A stretch of DNA of 8,745 bases, taken from NCBI RefSeq assembly GCF_002737765.1, contig NZ_PEGG01000107.1:1-8745 (forward strand), given 5' to 3'. Each line of letters begins with the position of its first letter. The stretch's first letter is position 1. The position numbers were made by a program, and so were the translations under genes. Below, piece by piece: positions 1 through 8,201 of the stretch. Source of the DNA: Caulobacter sp. B11. Lineage in GTDB: Bacteria; Pseudomonadota; Alphaproteobacteria; Caulobacterales; Caulobacteraceae. Below the pieces are notes generated by a model. It did not search any database. It was not told the origin of the DNA and saw nothing but the letters and a program-made list of their open reading frames with translations.

Positions 1-1851
1 CAGGAGATCTTCACCAAGACCCCGATGGTCAAGAAGGCCCGCGAAGGGGTGATGGAGTTCCTGCTCATCAACCACCCGCTGGATTGCCCGATCTGCGACC
101 AGGGCGGCGAGTGCGACCTGCAGGACCAGGCCATGGGTTACGGCCGCGACGGTTCGCGCTATGATGAGAACAAGCGCGCGGTTGAAGAGAAGGCCATGGG
201 CCCGCTCATCAAGACCGTGATGACCCGCTGCATCCAGTGCACGCGCTGCGTCCGCTTCATCACCGAAGTCGCCGGTTCACCGGAAATCGGCCTGATTTCG
301 CGCGGCGAAGACGTTGAAATCACGACCTATCTGGGCGCGGCGGTGACGTCGGAGCTCAGCGCCAATGTCATCGACCTTTGCCCGGTCGGCGCCTTGACCT
401 CCAAGCCCTACGCCTTTGAGGCGCGGCCCTGGGAGCTGAAGAAGACCGAGAGCATCGACGTCATGGACGCCCTCGGTTCGGCGATCCGGGTCGACAGCCG
501 CGGCGCCGCCGTGCTGCGGGTGCTGCCGCGCGTCAACGAGGACGTCAACGAAGAGTGGATCAGCGACAAGACCCGCTATGCCGTCGACGGCCTGTCGCGC
601 CAGCGCCTGGATCGTCCCTACGTCCGCGTCGGCGGCCGCCTGCAGCCGGCCAGCTGGTCGCAGGCCTTCGCCGCTGTCGCGGAAAAACTGAAGGCCGCCA
701 GTTCTAATCGGATCGGCGTCATCGCCGGCGACCTGCAAGACGCCGAGAGCCTCAAGGCCACCAAGGACCTGTTCTCCGCCCTGGGCGTCAAGAACCTCGA
801 CGCCCGCCAGGACGGCGTGGCCCTGGGCGACGGACCGCGCGAAAGCTGGCTGTTCAATTCGACGATCGCCGGCATCGAAAACGCCGACGTCATCCTGCTG
901 GTCGGGACCAATCCCCGCCTGGAGGCGCCGGTCCTCAACACCCGGCTGCGCAAGCAATGGATCGCCGGTAAGCTCCGTATCGGCGTGATCGGCGAGCAGG
1001 GCGACCTGACCTACGAGTACGATTATCTCGGCGCCGGCGCGAAGACCCTTGCGGGTCTGGCCAAGAGCAAGTCCGACTTCGTCACCGCCTTCAAGAACGC
1101 CGAACGTCCCGCGATCATCATCGGTCAGGGCGCCTTGACCCGACCCGACGGCGCGACCGTGCTGAAGGCCGCCGCCGCTGTCGCCAAGAGCTTCAAGGTC
1201 GTGCGTGACGGTTGGAACGGCTGGAACGTGCTGCACACCGCCGCGGCGCGTGTAGCCGGTCTCGACATGGGCTTTGTCCCGGGCGAGGGCGGTCTGACCG
1301 CCGGCCAGATGCTGAAGCCGGGCGCGCTGGACGTGCTGTTCCTGCTGGGCGCCGACGAGTGCGAGACGGCCGCTTCGGACGCCTTCAAGATCTATCTGGG
1401 CACCCATGGCGACTCCGGCGCCCACAAGGCCGACGTCATCCTGCCGGGCGCCGACTACACCGAAAAGAACGGCCTCTATGTGAATACCGAAGGCCGCGTC
1501 CAGATGGGCGAGCGGGCGGTGTTCCCCAAGGGCGAGGCCAAGGAAGACTGGTCGATCCTGCGGGCCCTGTCCGAGATCCTCGGCCACAAGCTGCCTTATG
1601 ACAGCCTGGACCAACTGCGCGCCAAGCTGTTCGCCGACCATCCGACCTTCGGCCAGATCGACTTCGCGCCGGGCTCGATCCCGACCCTGTTCGACGTGGC
1701 GGGCCTGGGCGGGGAGGGCGAGCTTTCGGACGCGCCGTTCGAAAGCCCGATCAAGGCCTTCCATCTGACCAATCCCATCGCGCGCGCCAGCGTGACCATG
1801 GCCGAGTGCGCGGCCGTGGTTTCCGGCGCCGCCAAGATCGCGGCGGAGTAG
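1..1851 (+). CDS. nuoG: NADH-quinone oxidoreductase subunit G (NuoG), 5' partial
   Basis: NuoG is the large iron-sulfur subunit of the peripheral arm of complex I, on the cytoplasmic side. It relays electrons from the NADH/FMN module towards NuoI. The frame is open from base 1, so the true start lies upstream; 616 residues are visible, and the missing part should hold the N-terminal [2Fe-2S] (N1b) domain. Counting from base 1, His25, Cys29, Cys32 and Cys38 form the H-x3-C-x2-C-x5-C motif of cluster N5. Cys77, Cys80, Cys83 and Cys127 (in LCPVGAL) form cluster N4. The rest is the degenerate molybdopterin-oxidoreductase-like domain, which has no known catalytic role, ending in a C-terminal NuoG domain (around [13 protein letters not shown]). 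No cysteine lies between Cys127 and Cys454, so the N7 cluster of E. coli NuoG is absent, as in mitochondrial and many alphaproteobacterial proteins. The ATG at base 25 is internal, not the start. The stop is 4 bases before nuoH. Confidence 0.97.
   Translation, partial: QEIFTKTPMVKKAREGVMEFLLINHPLDCPICDQGGECDLQDQAMGYGRDGSRYDENKRAVEEKAMGPLIKTVMTRCIQCTRCVRFITEVAGSPEIGLISRGEDVEITTYLGAAVTSELSANVIDLCPVGALTSKPYAFEARPWELKKTESIDVMDALGSAIRVDSRGAAVLRVLPRVNEDVNEEWISDKTRYAVDGLSRQRLDRPYVRVGGRLQPASWSQAFAAVAEKLKAASSNRIGVIAGDLQDAESLKATKDLFSALGVKNLDARQDGVALGDGPRESWLFNSTIAGIENADVILLVGTNPRLEAPVLNTRLRKQWIAGKLRIGVIGEQGDLTYEYDYLGAGAKTLAGLAKSKSDFVTAFKNAERPAIIIGQGALTRPDGATVLKAAAAVAKSFKVVRDGWNGWNVLHTAAARVAGLDMGFVPGEGGLTAGQMLKPGALDVLFLLGADECETAASDAFKIYLGTHGDSGAHKADVILPGADYTEKNGLYVNTEGRVQMGERAVFPKGEAKEDWSILRALSEILGHKLPYDSLDQLRAKLFADHPTFGQIDFAPGSIPTLFDVAGLGGEGELSDAPFESPIKAFHLTNPIARASVTMAECAAVVSGAAKIAAE
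1845..1848 (+). promoter_or_regulatory. Ribosome binding site for nuoH
   Basis: GGAG sits inside the last codons of nuoG, 7 bases before the GTG at 1856. It supports that GTG as the nuoH start although the codon is not ATG. Confidence 0.6.
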
Positions 1852-1855
1852 GCCG

Positions 1856-2926
1856 GTGAGCGAATTCTTCTCCAACCCGGCTGTGACCTGGACCCTGCTG
1901 ACCACCGGCGGCATCCTGCTGGTGGTGATCTGGGTTCTGCTGAGCCTGGCCTTCCTGCTGCTGGCCGACCGCAAGATCTGGGCCGGCGTGCAGATGCGCA
2001 AGGGCCCCAACGTTGTAGGGCCGTTCGGCCTGCTTCAGTCCTTCGCCGACTTCTTCAAGTTCGTGCTCAAGGAAATCATCATCCCGTCGGGCGCCGACAA
2101 GGTGGTGTTCATCCTAGCCCCGTTGCTGAGCCTGATCCTGGCCTTCGTGGGCTGGGCGGCCGTGCCCTTCGCGCCGGGCTGGGTGGTGTCGAACATCAAT
2201 GTCGGCATCCTCTACCTGCTGGCGATGAGCTCCCTGGGCGTCTACGGCATCATCATGGGCGGCTGGGCGTCCAACTCGAAATATCCGTTCCTGGGCGCCC
2301 TGCGCTCGGCGGCCCAGATGGTGTCCTATGAGGTCTCCATCGGCCTGATCATCATCACGGTGATCCTGCTGGCCGGCTCGATGAACCTGTCGACCATTGT
2401 CGAGCAGCAGTCCGGCTGGATTTGGAACTGGAACGTGTTCGGCGGCGGCCTGAAGAACCTGATCCTGCTGCCGGTTATGGTGGTAGCCATGGGCATGTTC
2501 TACATCTCGGCCCTGGCCGAGACCAACCGCCCCCCCTTCGACCTGCCCGAGGCCGAGTCGGAGCTCGTGGCCGGTTACCAGGTCGAGTACAGCTCGACCC
2601 CGTACCTGCTGTTCATGGTCGCCGAATATTCCAACATCGTCCTGATGTGCGCGATGATGAGCGTGCTGTTCTTCGGCGGTTGGAACCCGGGCTTCCCGAC
2701 CGACTTCATGGCCAGCTGGCCGGTCTTCTGGGCCAACCTGCTGCTGTCGATCGTGTTCTTCGCCAAGATCTGCTTCTGGTTCTTCATGATCGCCATGGCC
2801 AAGGCCATCGTGCCTCGCTACCGCTACGACCAACTGATGCGCCTGGGCTGGAAGGTGTTCCTGCCCACCTCTCTGGTGCTGGTGGTTCTGGTCGCCGCCT
2901 GGCGCGTTTTTGGTCCGGGCGCCTGA
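1856..2926 (+). CDS. nuoH: NADH-quinone oxidoreductase subunit H (NuoH)
   Basis: NuoH (ND1 homologue) is the membrane subunit at the joint of the two arms of complex I. It lines much of the quinone chamber and the first part of the proton path. The protein has 356 residues, full length for the family, and about eight hydrophobic membrane segments. Two family signatures are clear: the segment from Asp38 ([20 protein letters not shown]) and the acidic quinone-site loop starting at Glu222 ([16 protein letters not shown]). Position 38 is Asp where E. coli has Glu36 in FGERR; I believe Asp is usual in alphaproteobacteria. The start is GTG, placed by the GGAG upstream and by the expected short periplasmic N-terminus before the first membrane helix. 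The stop (TGA, 2924-2926) shares its last base with the ATG of the next gene, which implies coupled translation. Confidence 0.97.
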   Translation: MSEFFSNPAVTWTLLTTGGILLVVIWVLLSLAFLLLADRKIWAGVQMRKGPNVVGPFGLLQSFADFFKFVLKEIIIPSGADKVVFILAPLLSLILAFVGWAAVPFAPGWVVSNINVGILYLLAMSSLGVYGIIMGGWASNSKYPFLGALRSAAQMVSYEVSIGLIIITVILLAGSMNLSTIVEQQSGWIWNWNVFGGGLKNLILLPVMVVAMGMFYISALAETNRPPFDLPEAESELVAGYQVEYSSTPYLLFMVAEYSNIVLMCAMMSVLFFGGWNPGFPTDFMASWPVFWANLLLSIVFFAKICFWFFMIAMAKAIVPRYRYDQLMRLGWKVFLPTSLVLVVLVAAWRVFGPGA

Positions 2927-3177
2927 TGCGCGGCCGATCGGTCATAGCCCTCTCGGGCCTGGCTCTGGCGTCCGTTCTGGCCGGTTGCGCCGTCGCCGGT
3001 CCGCTGGACAGCTCCTATTCGCTGGGCCGCGGCGTGGTCAGCTATGACGAACTGCGCCGGGCCGGAGAGAAATGCAAAGCCGATGGCGGCGCCATCCAGG
3101 CCAAGCAGGACGGCGGCGACCCCGCCCAGCTTTCGAACTACACCTGCGTCATTCCGAAGGGTAACGAGCGGCCATGA
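2926..3177 (+). CDS. Small predicted lipoprotein embedded in the nuo operon
   Basis: This 83-residue protein of unknown function is not one of the 14 core complex I subunits. The N-terminus reads as a lipoprotein signal peptide: Arg2 and Arg4, a hydrophobic stretch ([13 protein letters not shown], residues 6-18) and a lipobox L-A-G-C with the lipidated cysteine at position 21. Residue +2 is Ala rather than Asp, which under the E. coli sorting rule would favour the outer membrane; whether that rule holds here is unknown. The mature part (about 63 residues) is hydrophilic and holds two further cysteines, Cys50 and Cys74, that could form a disulfide in the periplasm. The ATG overlaps the nuoH stop by one base and the TGA overlaps the nuoI ATG by four. 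I see no strong ribosome binding site, so translation probably depends on ribosomes finishing nuoH. Codon use resembles the neighbours, so recent transfer is unlikely. A role in complex I assembly or stability is possible but only inferred from position. Confidence 0.82.
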   Translation: MRGRSVIALSGLALASVLAGCAVAGPLDSSYSLGRGVVSYDELRRAGEKCKADGGAIQAKQDGGDPAQLSNYTCVIPKGNERP

Positions 3178-3665
3178 TGAGTCGTATCTCACAAGCGATC
3201 AAAGGCGCCGCCCTGCTGGACTTCGCGGGGGCCTTCGGCCTGGCCATGAAGTACATGATGGCCCCGAAGAAGACGGTGATCTATCCCAACGAGCGCAACC
3301 CGCAGTCGCCGCGCTTTCGCGGCGAGCACGCCCTGCGCCGCTATCCGTCGGGCGAAGAGCGCTGCATCGCCTGCAAGCTGTGCGAAGCCATCTGTCCCGC
3401 CCAGGCGATCACCATCGAGGCCGAGCCCCGTGACGACGGCAGCCGTCGCACGACCCGCTACGACATTGACATGGTCAAGTGCATCTATTGCGGCCTGTGC
3501 CAGGAGGCCTGCCCCGTGGACGCCATCGTCGAGGGGCCGAACATCGAGTTCGCCGTCGAGACGCGTGAAGAACTTTACTACGACAAGGAAAAGCTGCTCG
3601 ACAACGGTGACCGTTGGGAGCGGCTGATCGCGAAGAATCTGGAGTTGGACGCGCCGTACCGCTAA
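3174..3665 (+). CDS. nuoI: NADH-quinone oxidoreductase subunit I (NuoI)
   Basis: NuoI (TYKY homologue) is a ferredoxin-like subunit of the peripheral arm. Its two [4Fe-4S] clusters, N6a and N6b, carry electrons from NuoG to the terminal cluster N2 in NuoB. Counting from the first ATG (163 residues), the first cluster motif is Cys64, Cys67, Cys70, Cys74 ([12 protein letters not shown]) and the second is Cys103, Cys106, Cys109, Cys113 ([12 protein letters not shown]). All eight ligands are present. The N-terminal segment is amphipathic or hydrophobic and would lie on the membrane subunit NuoH. Two ATG codons stand in tandem at 3174 and 3177: the first overlaps the lipoprotein gene by four bases, the second by one. 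The second fits the weak GAGCGG (3166-3171) better and would give 162 residues. I cannot decide between them, and the product is almost unchanged. Confidence 0.97.
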   Translation: MMSRISQAIKGAALLDFAGAFGLAMKYMMAPKKTVIYPNERNPQSPRFRGEHALRRYPSGEERCIACKLCEAICPAQAITIEAEPRDDGSRRTTRYDIDMVKCIYCGLCQEACPVDAIVEGPNIEFAVETREELYYDKEKLLDNGDRWERLIAKNLELDAPYR

Positions 3666-3687
3666 AGGGACAGCGCGATTCTAGGGG

Positions 3688-3719
3688 GCGGCTCGCCAAC
3701 CGGCGGCGTCGCGGTTTTT
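3688..3719 (+). terminator. Candidate intrinsic terminator or attenuator between nuoI and nuoJ
   Basis: Bases 3688-3697 can pair with 3702-3712 to give a 10-bp stem, with G-T pairs at 3691/3709 and 3693/3706, a single bulged C at 3707 and the four-base loop AACC. Two G residues and a run of five T (3715-3719) follow. This is the layout of a rho-independent terminator, 22 bases after the nuoI stop and 26 bases before the nuoJ ATG. Since nuoJ to nuoN lie downstream and must be expressed, a leaky terminator, attenuator or mRNA-processing hairpin is likelier than a full stop. The T run is short and the DNA is G+C-rich, so a chance hairpin is possible. I did not calculate a folding energy. Confidence 0.4.
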
Positions 3720-3729
3720 AGGTTTTGAC

Positions 3730-3734
3730 GGGAG
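3730..3734 (+). promoter_or_regulatory. Ribosome binding site for nuoJ
   Basis: GGGAG lies 11 bases before the ATG at 3746. A TTG at 3725 is in the same frame but would place this site inside the coding sequence and has no good site of its own, so the ATG is the better start. Confidence 0.5.
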
Positions 3735-3745
3735 CACCTGGGCCA

Positions 3746-4363
3746 ATGCCCTTGCAGGCGATCGCATTCTATCTGATGGCGTTCACAACCCTCGCGGCGG
3801 GTCTCCTCGTCGTGTCGGCCAAGAACCCTGTCCACTCGGTGCTCTTCCTGATCACCGCCTTCTTCTCGGCCGCGGGACTCTTTGTCCTGCTGGGCGCGGA
3901 GTTCCTCGCGATGCTGTTGATCGTCGTCTATGTCGGCGCGGTCGCGGTGCTGTTCCTTTTCGTGGTCATGATGCTCGACATCGACTTCGAGGCGTTGCGC
4001 GACGGCTTCGCCCAGTACCTGCCGATCGGCGGGCTGGTGGCCGGCGTCCTGACCCTGGAGATGATCTTCGTGGCCGCCACGGTCGCCACCAACGGGGCTG
4101 CCGGCAAGAACGCCTCGCCCATGGCGTCGCCGGAGGGGATCTCGAACACCGAGGCGATCGGCCGGGTGCTCTATACCGACTACATCTTCTTCTTCCAGCT
4201 GGCGGGGCTGGTTCTGCTGGTCGCGATGATCGGGGCGATCGTCCTGACCCTGCGCCACAAGCCGGGCGTCAAGCGCCAGGACATCAGCAGGCAGGTCGCC
4301 CGCTCGCCCAAGACCGGAATGGAACTCGTGCAGATCAAGCCGGGCGAGGGGATCAGCGAATGA
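3746..4363 (+). CDS. nuoJ: NADH-quinone oxidoreductase subunit J (NuoJ)
   Basis: NuoJ (ND6 homologue) is a membrane subunit next to NuoH and NuoK. Its third membrane helix changes shape during the catalytic cycle and helps couple quinone chemistry to proton movement. From the ATG the protein has 205 residues and five hydrophobic segments. The conserved stretch [19 protein letters not shown] (about residues 60-78) marks the third helix with its family-typical Tyr-Val-Gly-Ala, and Glu52 lies just before it. The last membrane segment is near residues 150-168 ([20 protein letters not shown]), followed by a charged cytoplasmic tail. An in-frame TTG at 3725 would add seven residues but is disfavoured by the position of the ribosome binding site. 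This gene follows the only sizeable gap in the operon and overlaps nuoK by four bases (ATGA). Confidence 0.96.
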   Translation: MPLQAIAFYLMAFTTLAAGLLVVSAKNPVHSVLFLITAFFSAAGLFVLLGAEFLAMLLIVVYVGAVAVLFLFVVMMLDIDFEALRDGFAQYLPIGGLVAGVLTLEMIFVAATVATNGAAGKNASPMASPEGISNTEAIGRVLYTDYIFFFQLAGLVLLVAMIGAIVLTLRHKPGVKRQDISRQVARSPKTGMELVQIKPGEGISE

Positions 4364-4665
4364 TCGGCCTGTCGCACTACCTCATCGTCGCCGCCATCCT
4401 GTTCACGATCGGGGTGCTGGGCATCTTCGTGAACCGCAAGAACATCATCGTCATCTTGATGTCGATCGAGCTGATCTTGCTGGCGGTGAACATCAACCTG
4501 GTGTCCTTCTCGGTCTATCTGCACGACGTGGTCGGTCAGATCTTCGCGATGTTCGTGCTCACCGTCGCCGCCGCCGAGGCGGCCGTTGGCCTGGCCATCC
4601 TGGTCACTTTCTTCCGAAACCGCGGCGACATCGCGGTCGACGACGCCAGCGTGATGAAGGGCTGA
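4360..4665 (+). CDS. nuoK: NADH-quinone oxidoreductase subunit K (NuoK)
   Basis: NuoK (ND4L homologue) is a small three-helix membrane subunit with two buried glutamates in the proton path of complex I. The 101 residues are the normal family length. Glu37 ([13 protein letters not shown]) and Glu73 ([13 protein letters not shown]) match E. coli Glu36 and Glu72, which are important for activity. The ATG overlaps the nuoJ stop as ATGA, and GAGGGG (4346-4351) lies 8 bases upstream, inside nuoJ. The stop is two bases before the nuoL start. Confidence 0.97.
   Translation: MIGLSHYLIVAAILFTIGVLGIFVNRKNIIVILMSIELILLAVNINLVSFSVYLHDVVGQIFAMFVLTVAAAEAAVGLAILVTFFRNRGDIAVDDASVMKG
4656..4661 (+). promoter_or_regulatory. 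Ribosome binding site for nuoL
   Basis: GAAGGG inside the last codons of nuoK ends 6 bases before the GTG at 4668. It supports this GTG as the nuoL start; the next in-frame ATG lies well inside the conserved region. Confidence 0.6.
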
Positions 4666-4667
4666 TC

Positions 4668-6695
4668 GTGGACATTATCGTCACCCTCATCGTTTTCGCA
4701 CCGCTGCTGGCCGCCGCGATCGCCGGCCTCTCGGGCCGCCGTATCGGCGACATCGCCTCGCAGGCGATCACCACCGGCGCGCTGATCCTGGCCTGCGGCC
4801 TTTCCTGGTACACGTTCAGTCAGTGGACCTGGGGGCATATGGAGGCCTTCACGGTCAACCTGCTGCCCTTCATCCATGTCGGCGACTTCGTCTCCAACTG
4901 GGCCATCCGTATCGACGCCCTGTCGTGCGTGATGCTGATCGTGGTGACCACGGTCTCCATGCTGGTCCACGTCTACAGCTGGGGCTACATGGCCGAGGAC
5001 CCGGACAAGCCCCGGTTCTTCGCCTATCTGTCGCTGTTCACCTTCGCCATGCTGGCCCTGGTCACCGCCGCCGACTTCATGCAGCTGTTCTTCGGCTGGG
5101 AAGGGGTTGGCCTGGCCTCCTATCTGCTGATCGGCTTCTGGTACAAGAAGCCCTCGGCCAGCGCCGCCGCCATCAAGGCCTTCGTGGTCAACCGGGTCGG
5201 CGACTTCGGCTTCGCGCTCGGCATCATGACGGTGTTCTGGGCCTTCGGGTCGGTGCAGTTCGCCGAGATCTTCCCGCAGATGGCGCAGGGCGCGACCCGC
5301 ACCTGGGCGTTCGCCGGCTACACCTTCCCGCTGGTCGACATCGCCTGCTTCCTGCTGTTCATCGGCGCGATGGGCAAGTCGGCGCAGTTCTTCCTGCACA
5401 CCTGGCTGCCTGACGCCATGGAGGGCCCGACCCCGGTCTCGGCCCTGATCCACGCGGCGACCATGGTTACCGCCGGCGTTTACATGCTGTGCCTGCTGTC
5501 GCCGATGTTCGAATACGCCCCCGTGGCCAAGAACATCGTCACGGTGATCGGGGCGATCACCGCTCTGTTCGCGGCCACGGTCGGCCTGACCCAGAACGAC
5601 ATCAAGCGGGTCATCGCCTATTCGACCTGTTCGCAGCTGGGCTACATGTTCTTCGCGGTTGGGATCGGCGCCTATCAGGCGGCGATGTTCCACCTGTTCA
5701 CCCACGCCTTCTTCAAGGCGCTGCTGTTCCTGGGCGCCGGTTCGGTGATCCACGGCATGCACCATGAGCAGGACATGCGGAACTATGGCGGCTTGGCGAA
5801 ATACATGAAGTGGACCTTCGCCACGATGATGGTCGGCACGATCGCCATCACCGGCCTGGGCATTCCGAACCTGCACCTGGGTTTTGCGGGCTTCTACTCC
5901 AAGGACACCATCATCGAGGCAGCGTTCGCGGGCGGACAGCACAATGGCTTCTCGATGTTTGCCTTCTATATCGGCCTGCTGGTGGCCGGCCTGACCGCCT
6001 TCTATTCCTGGCGCCTGGCCTTCTTCACCTTCAACGGTCACGCCCGCTGGGGCAATGAGGCCCATGGTCACGACGCGCACGGGCACGATGACCATGCCGC
6101 GCAAGACGATCACGGCCACGGCCATGACCACAAGCCGCATGAGAGCCCCTGGGTCATGCTGGTTCCGCTGATCGCCCTGTCGATCGGCGCGGTCTTTGCC
6201 GGCTTCTTCTTCGTCGAGTATTTCGTCGGCCATCACCAGGAAGAGTTCTGGCGCGGGGCGATCTTCAACGCCCCGACCAACCACGTCCTGCACGAAGCCC
6301 ACGAGGTTCCGGAATGGGTGAAATGGTCGCCGCTGGTGGTCTCTGTGCTGGGCCTGCTGGGCGCGGCCTATGTCTACCTGCTGAAGGAAGGCCTGGGCGC
6401 CAAGCTCGCGGCCCGCAACGGCCCGCTCTACGTGTTCTTCTACAACAAGTGGTTCTTCGACGAGCTTTACCAAGCCACCTTCGTGCGCCTGGCCAAGTTC
6501 CTCGGGGACCTGTTCTGGAAGGGCGGCGATCAGAAGATCATCGACGGCCTCGGCCCCGATGGCGTCAGCGCCGTCTCCTACGAGATCGGTCGCCGCACGG
6601 GCAAGCTCCAGACCGGCTATGTCTATCACTATGCCTTTGTCATGCTGCTCGGTGTCGCCAGTTTGCTCCTCTTCGCTCTCATCAAGTTCCGCTAG
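4668..6695 (+). CDS. nuoL: NADH-quinone oxidoreductase subunit L (NuoL)
   Basis: NuoL (ND5 homologue) is the distal antiporter-like subunit of the membrane arm. It is thought to translocate a proton and to brace the arm with a long lateral helix. The 675 residues suit the family, given an inserted His-rich loop. Key residues are visible: Glu145 in FFGWEGVG (E. coli Glu144), Lys237 in MGKSAQ (E. coli Lys229) and Lys412 in FYSKD (E. coli Lys399). The highly conserved [20 protein letters not shown] follows Lys237. The C-terminal part holds a membrane segment near 553-573, an amphipathic stretch from about 595 to 650 that matches the lateral helix, and a last membrane helix near 652-675. The start is GTG. 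The His-rich loop (residues 466-491) has its own entry. Confidence 0.97.
   Translation: MDIIVTLIVFAPLLAAAIAGLSGRRIGDIASQAITTGALILACGLSWYTFSQWTWGHMEAFTVNLLPFIHVGDFVSNWAIRIDALSCVMLIVVTTVSMLVHVYSWGYMAEDPDKPRFFAYLSLFTFAMLALVTAADFMQLFFGWEGVGLASYLLIGFWYKKPSASAAAIKAFVVNRVGDFGFALGIMTVFWAFGSVQFAEIFPQMAQGATRTWAFAGYTFPLVDIACFLLFIGAMGKSAQFFLHTWLPDAMEGPTPVSALIHAATMVTAGVYMLCLLSPMFEYAPVAKNIVTVIGAITALFAATVGLTQNDIKRVIAYSTCSQLGYMFFAVGIGAYQAAMFHLFTHAFFKALLFLGAGSVIHGMHHEQDMRNYGGLAKYMKWTFATMMVGTIAITGLGIPNLHLGFAGFYSKDTIIEAAFAGGQHNGFSMFAFYIGLLVAGLTAFYSWRLAFFTFNGHARWGNEAHGHDAHGHDDHAAQDDHGHGHDHKPHESPWVMLVPLIALSIGAVFAGFFFVEYFVGHHQEEFWRGAIFNAPTNHVLHEAHEVPEWVKWSPLVVSVLGLLGAAYVYLLKEGLGAKLAARNGPLYVFFYNKWFFDELYQATFVRLAKFLGDLFWKGGDQKIIDGLGPDGVSAVSYEIGRRTGKLQTGYVYHYAFVMLLGVASLLLFALIKFR
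6063..6140 (+). other. Histidine-rich loop in NuoL
   Basis: Residues 466-491 of NuoL contain ten histidines mixed with Gly, Asp and Ala (for example [11 protein letters not shown]). They lie between a membrane helix ending near [13 protein letters not shown] and the next one ([15 protein letters not shown]). E. coli NuoL has only a short loop with a couple of histidines there. From the usual topology the loop should face the cytoplasm. The DNA is low in complexity, with repeated CAC/CAT and GGC/GAC codons. Similar His/Asp stretches occur in other alphaproteobacterial NuoL proteins as far as I recall; no function is established. Confidence 0.8.
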
Positions 6696-6700
6696 GGAGG
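6696..6700 (+). promoter_or_regulatory. Ribosome binding site for nuoM
   Basis: GGAGG begins directly after the nuoL stop codon and ends 8 bases before the nuoM ATG. It is the strongest such site in the window and suggests that nuoM is initiated efficiently without depending on coupling. Confidence 0.7.
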
Positions 6701-6708
6701 ACTGATCA

Positions 6709-8193
6709 ATGACCGGCCTTCTTAGCCTCACCACCTTCGCGCCCATGATCGGCGTGGCCGTCCTGCTGGCGGTTCGCGCGATCCAGGGCGACGGTCCCAA
6801 GACCGACGGCCTCGCCCGCTGGATCGCCCTGGCGACCACCCTGGTGACCTTCGCCCTGTCGATCGTCCTGGTGCTGCAGTTCGACGCCAACAACCCCGGC
6901 TTCCAGTTCGTGGAAGACGTGGCCTGGTTCGCTGGCCTGCACTACCGCATGGGCGTCGACGGCATCTCGGTGCTTTTCGTCCTGCTGACCGCCTTCCTGT
7001 TGCCGATCTGCGTGATCGCCAGCTGGAAATCGATCGACAAGCGCGTGGTCGAATATTTCATCGCCTTCCTGGTTCTCGAGACCCTGGTGATCGGCGTGTT
7101 CTGCGCCCTGGACCTGGTGCTGTTCTACCTGTTCTTCGAAGGCGGCCTGGTGCCGATGTTCCTGATCATCGGCATCTGGGGCGGCAAGCGCCGTGTCTAT
7201 GCGGCCTACAAGTTCTTCCTCTACACCCTGCTCGGCTCGGTGCTGATGCTGGCGGCGATCCTGTCGATGATCGGTATCGCCGGCACCTCGTCGATCCCGG
7301 ACCTGATGGTGTTCAAGTTCGCCCCGTGGCTGCAGACCTGGCTGTGGCTGGCCTTCTTCGCCAGTTTCGCGGTCAAGATGCCCATGTGGCCGGTGCACAC
7401 CTGGCTGCCCGACGCCCACGTCGAGGCCCCCACGGCGGGGTCGGTCATTCTGGCCGGCATCCTGCTGAAGATGGGCGGCTATGGCTTCATGCGCTTCAGC
7501 CTGCCGATGTTCCCCAACGCGTCGGAAATGTTCCAGCCCCTGGTGTTCGCCATGTCGGCGATCGCCGTGGTCTACACCTCGCTGATCGCCTTCCGTCAGA
7601 CCGACATCAAGAAGCTGATCGCCTATTCGTCGGTGGCCCACATGGGCTTCGTGACCATGGGCATCTTCTCCGGCAACACGGTCGGCGAGCAGGGCGCCCT
7701 GTACCAGATGATCAGCCACGGCGTGATCTCGGGCGCGCTCTTCCTCTGCGTCGGCGTCGTCTATGATCGCATGCACACCCGCGAGATCGCCTTCTATGGC
7801 GGCCTGACCCAGCGCATGCCCTGGTATGCAGCGGTGTTCCTGCTGTTCACCATGGGCAATGTCGGCCTGCCGGGCACGTCTGGCTTCGTCGGTGAAATCC
7901 TGACCATGACCGGCGTCTACCAGGCCTCGACCTGGACGGCCCTGGTCGCGGCCACCGGCGTGATCCTTTCGGCGGTCTATGCCCTGACCCTGTATCGGCG
8001 GGTAATGTTCGGCGAGATCACCAATCCTGAGCTGATGACGATCACCGATCTCGACAAGCGCGAGCTGCTGATCTTCGTGCCGCTGATCATCGCCACCCTG
8101 GTGCTCGGCATCTATCCCAATCTTGTGTTCAACCTGACCGCGTCGTCCGTCGACGGGCTCGTCGGCGCCTGGCGCGCCGCCGTGGGCGGGTGA
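6709..8193 (+). CDS. nuoM: NADH-quinone oxidoreductase subunit M (NuoM)
   Basis: NuoM (ND4 homologue) is the middle antiporter-like subunit of the membrane arm, with about 14 membrane helices. The 494 residues are normal for the family. The charged residues of the proton channel are present: Glu144 in [11 protein letters not shown] (E. coli Glu144), Lys223 in [20 protein letters not shown] (E. coli Lys234), Lys254 in ILLKMGGYG (E. coli Lys265) and Glu396 in GFVGEILTM (E. coli Glu407). The ATG is set by the GGAGG at 6696-6700. The gene follows nuoL by 13 bases and precedes nuoN by 8. Nothing in it looks damaged. Confidence 0.97.
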   Translation: MTGLLSLTTFAPMIGVAVLLAVRAIQGDGPKTDGLARWIALATTLVTFALSIVLVLQFDANNPGFQFVEDVAWFAGLHYRMGVDGISVLFVLLTAFLLPICVIASWKSIDKRVVEYFIAFLVLETLVIGVFCALDLVLFYLFFEGGLVPMFLIIGIWGGKRRVYAAYKFFLYTLLGSVLMLAAILSMIGIAGTSSIPDLMVFKFAPWLQTWLWLAFFASFAVKMPMWPVHTWLPDAHVEAPTAGSVILAGILLKMGGYGFMRFSLPMFPNASEMFQPLVFAMSAIAVVYTSLIAFRQTDIKKLIAYSSVAHMGFVTMGIFSGNTVGEQGALYQMISHGVISGALFLCVGVVYDRMHTREIAFYGGLTQRMPWYAAVFLLFTMGNVGLPGTSGFVGEILTMTGVYQASTWTALVAATGVILSAVYALTLYRRVMFGEITNPELMTITDLDKRELLIFVPLIIATLVLGIYPNLVFNLTASSVDGLVGAWRAAVGG

Positions 8194-8201
8194 GGGACCC
8201 C

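Noticed and set aside
277..2010. Long open frame on the minus strand (577 codons) opposite nuoG
   Set aside because: Same cause: an antisense shadow of a G+C-rich gene, with no recognisable protein features and a conserved gene on the other strand.
2422..2925. Upstream extension of the lipoprotein reading frame back into nuoH
   Set aside because: The frame is open, but the extension is Arg/Pro/Gly-rich shadow sequence. The signal peptide and lipobox only make sense from the ATG at 2926.
3725..3730. TTGACG before nuoJ as a sigma-70-like -35 box, or TTG at 3725 as the nuoJ start
   Set aside because: A -10 box would have to lie near 3748, where the sequence is G+C-rich and coding. As a start, the TTG would place the GGGAG site inside the gene, so the ATG at 3746 is preferred.
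6063..6140. The His-codon-rich DNA in nuoL as a tandem repeat or CRISPR-like array
   Set aside because: The units are irregular, very short and in frame with the protein. This is codon-level low complexity and not a true repeat array.
4536..6893. Very long open frame on the minus strand (785 codons) opposite nuoK, nuoL and the start of nuoM
   Set aside because: It lies wholly opposite confidently identified genes, and its translation is a low-complexity mix of Arg, Gln, Gly, Asp, His and Glu with no domain. G+C-rich third positions remove stop codons from the antisense frame, which explains the length.
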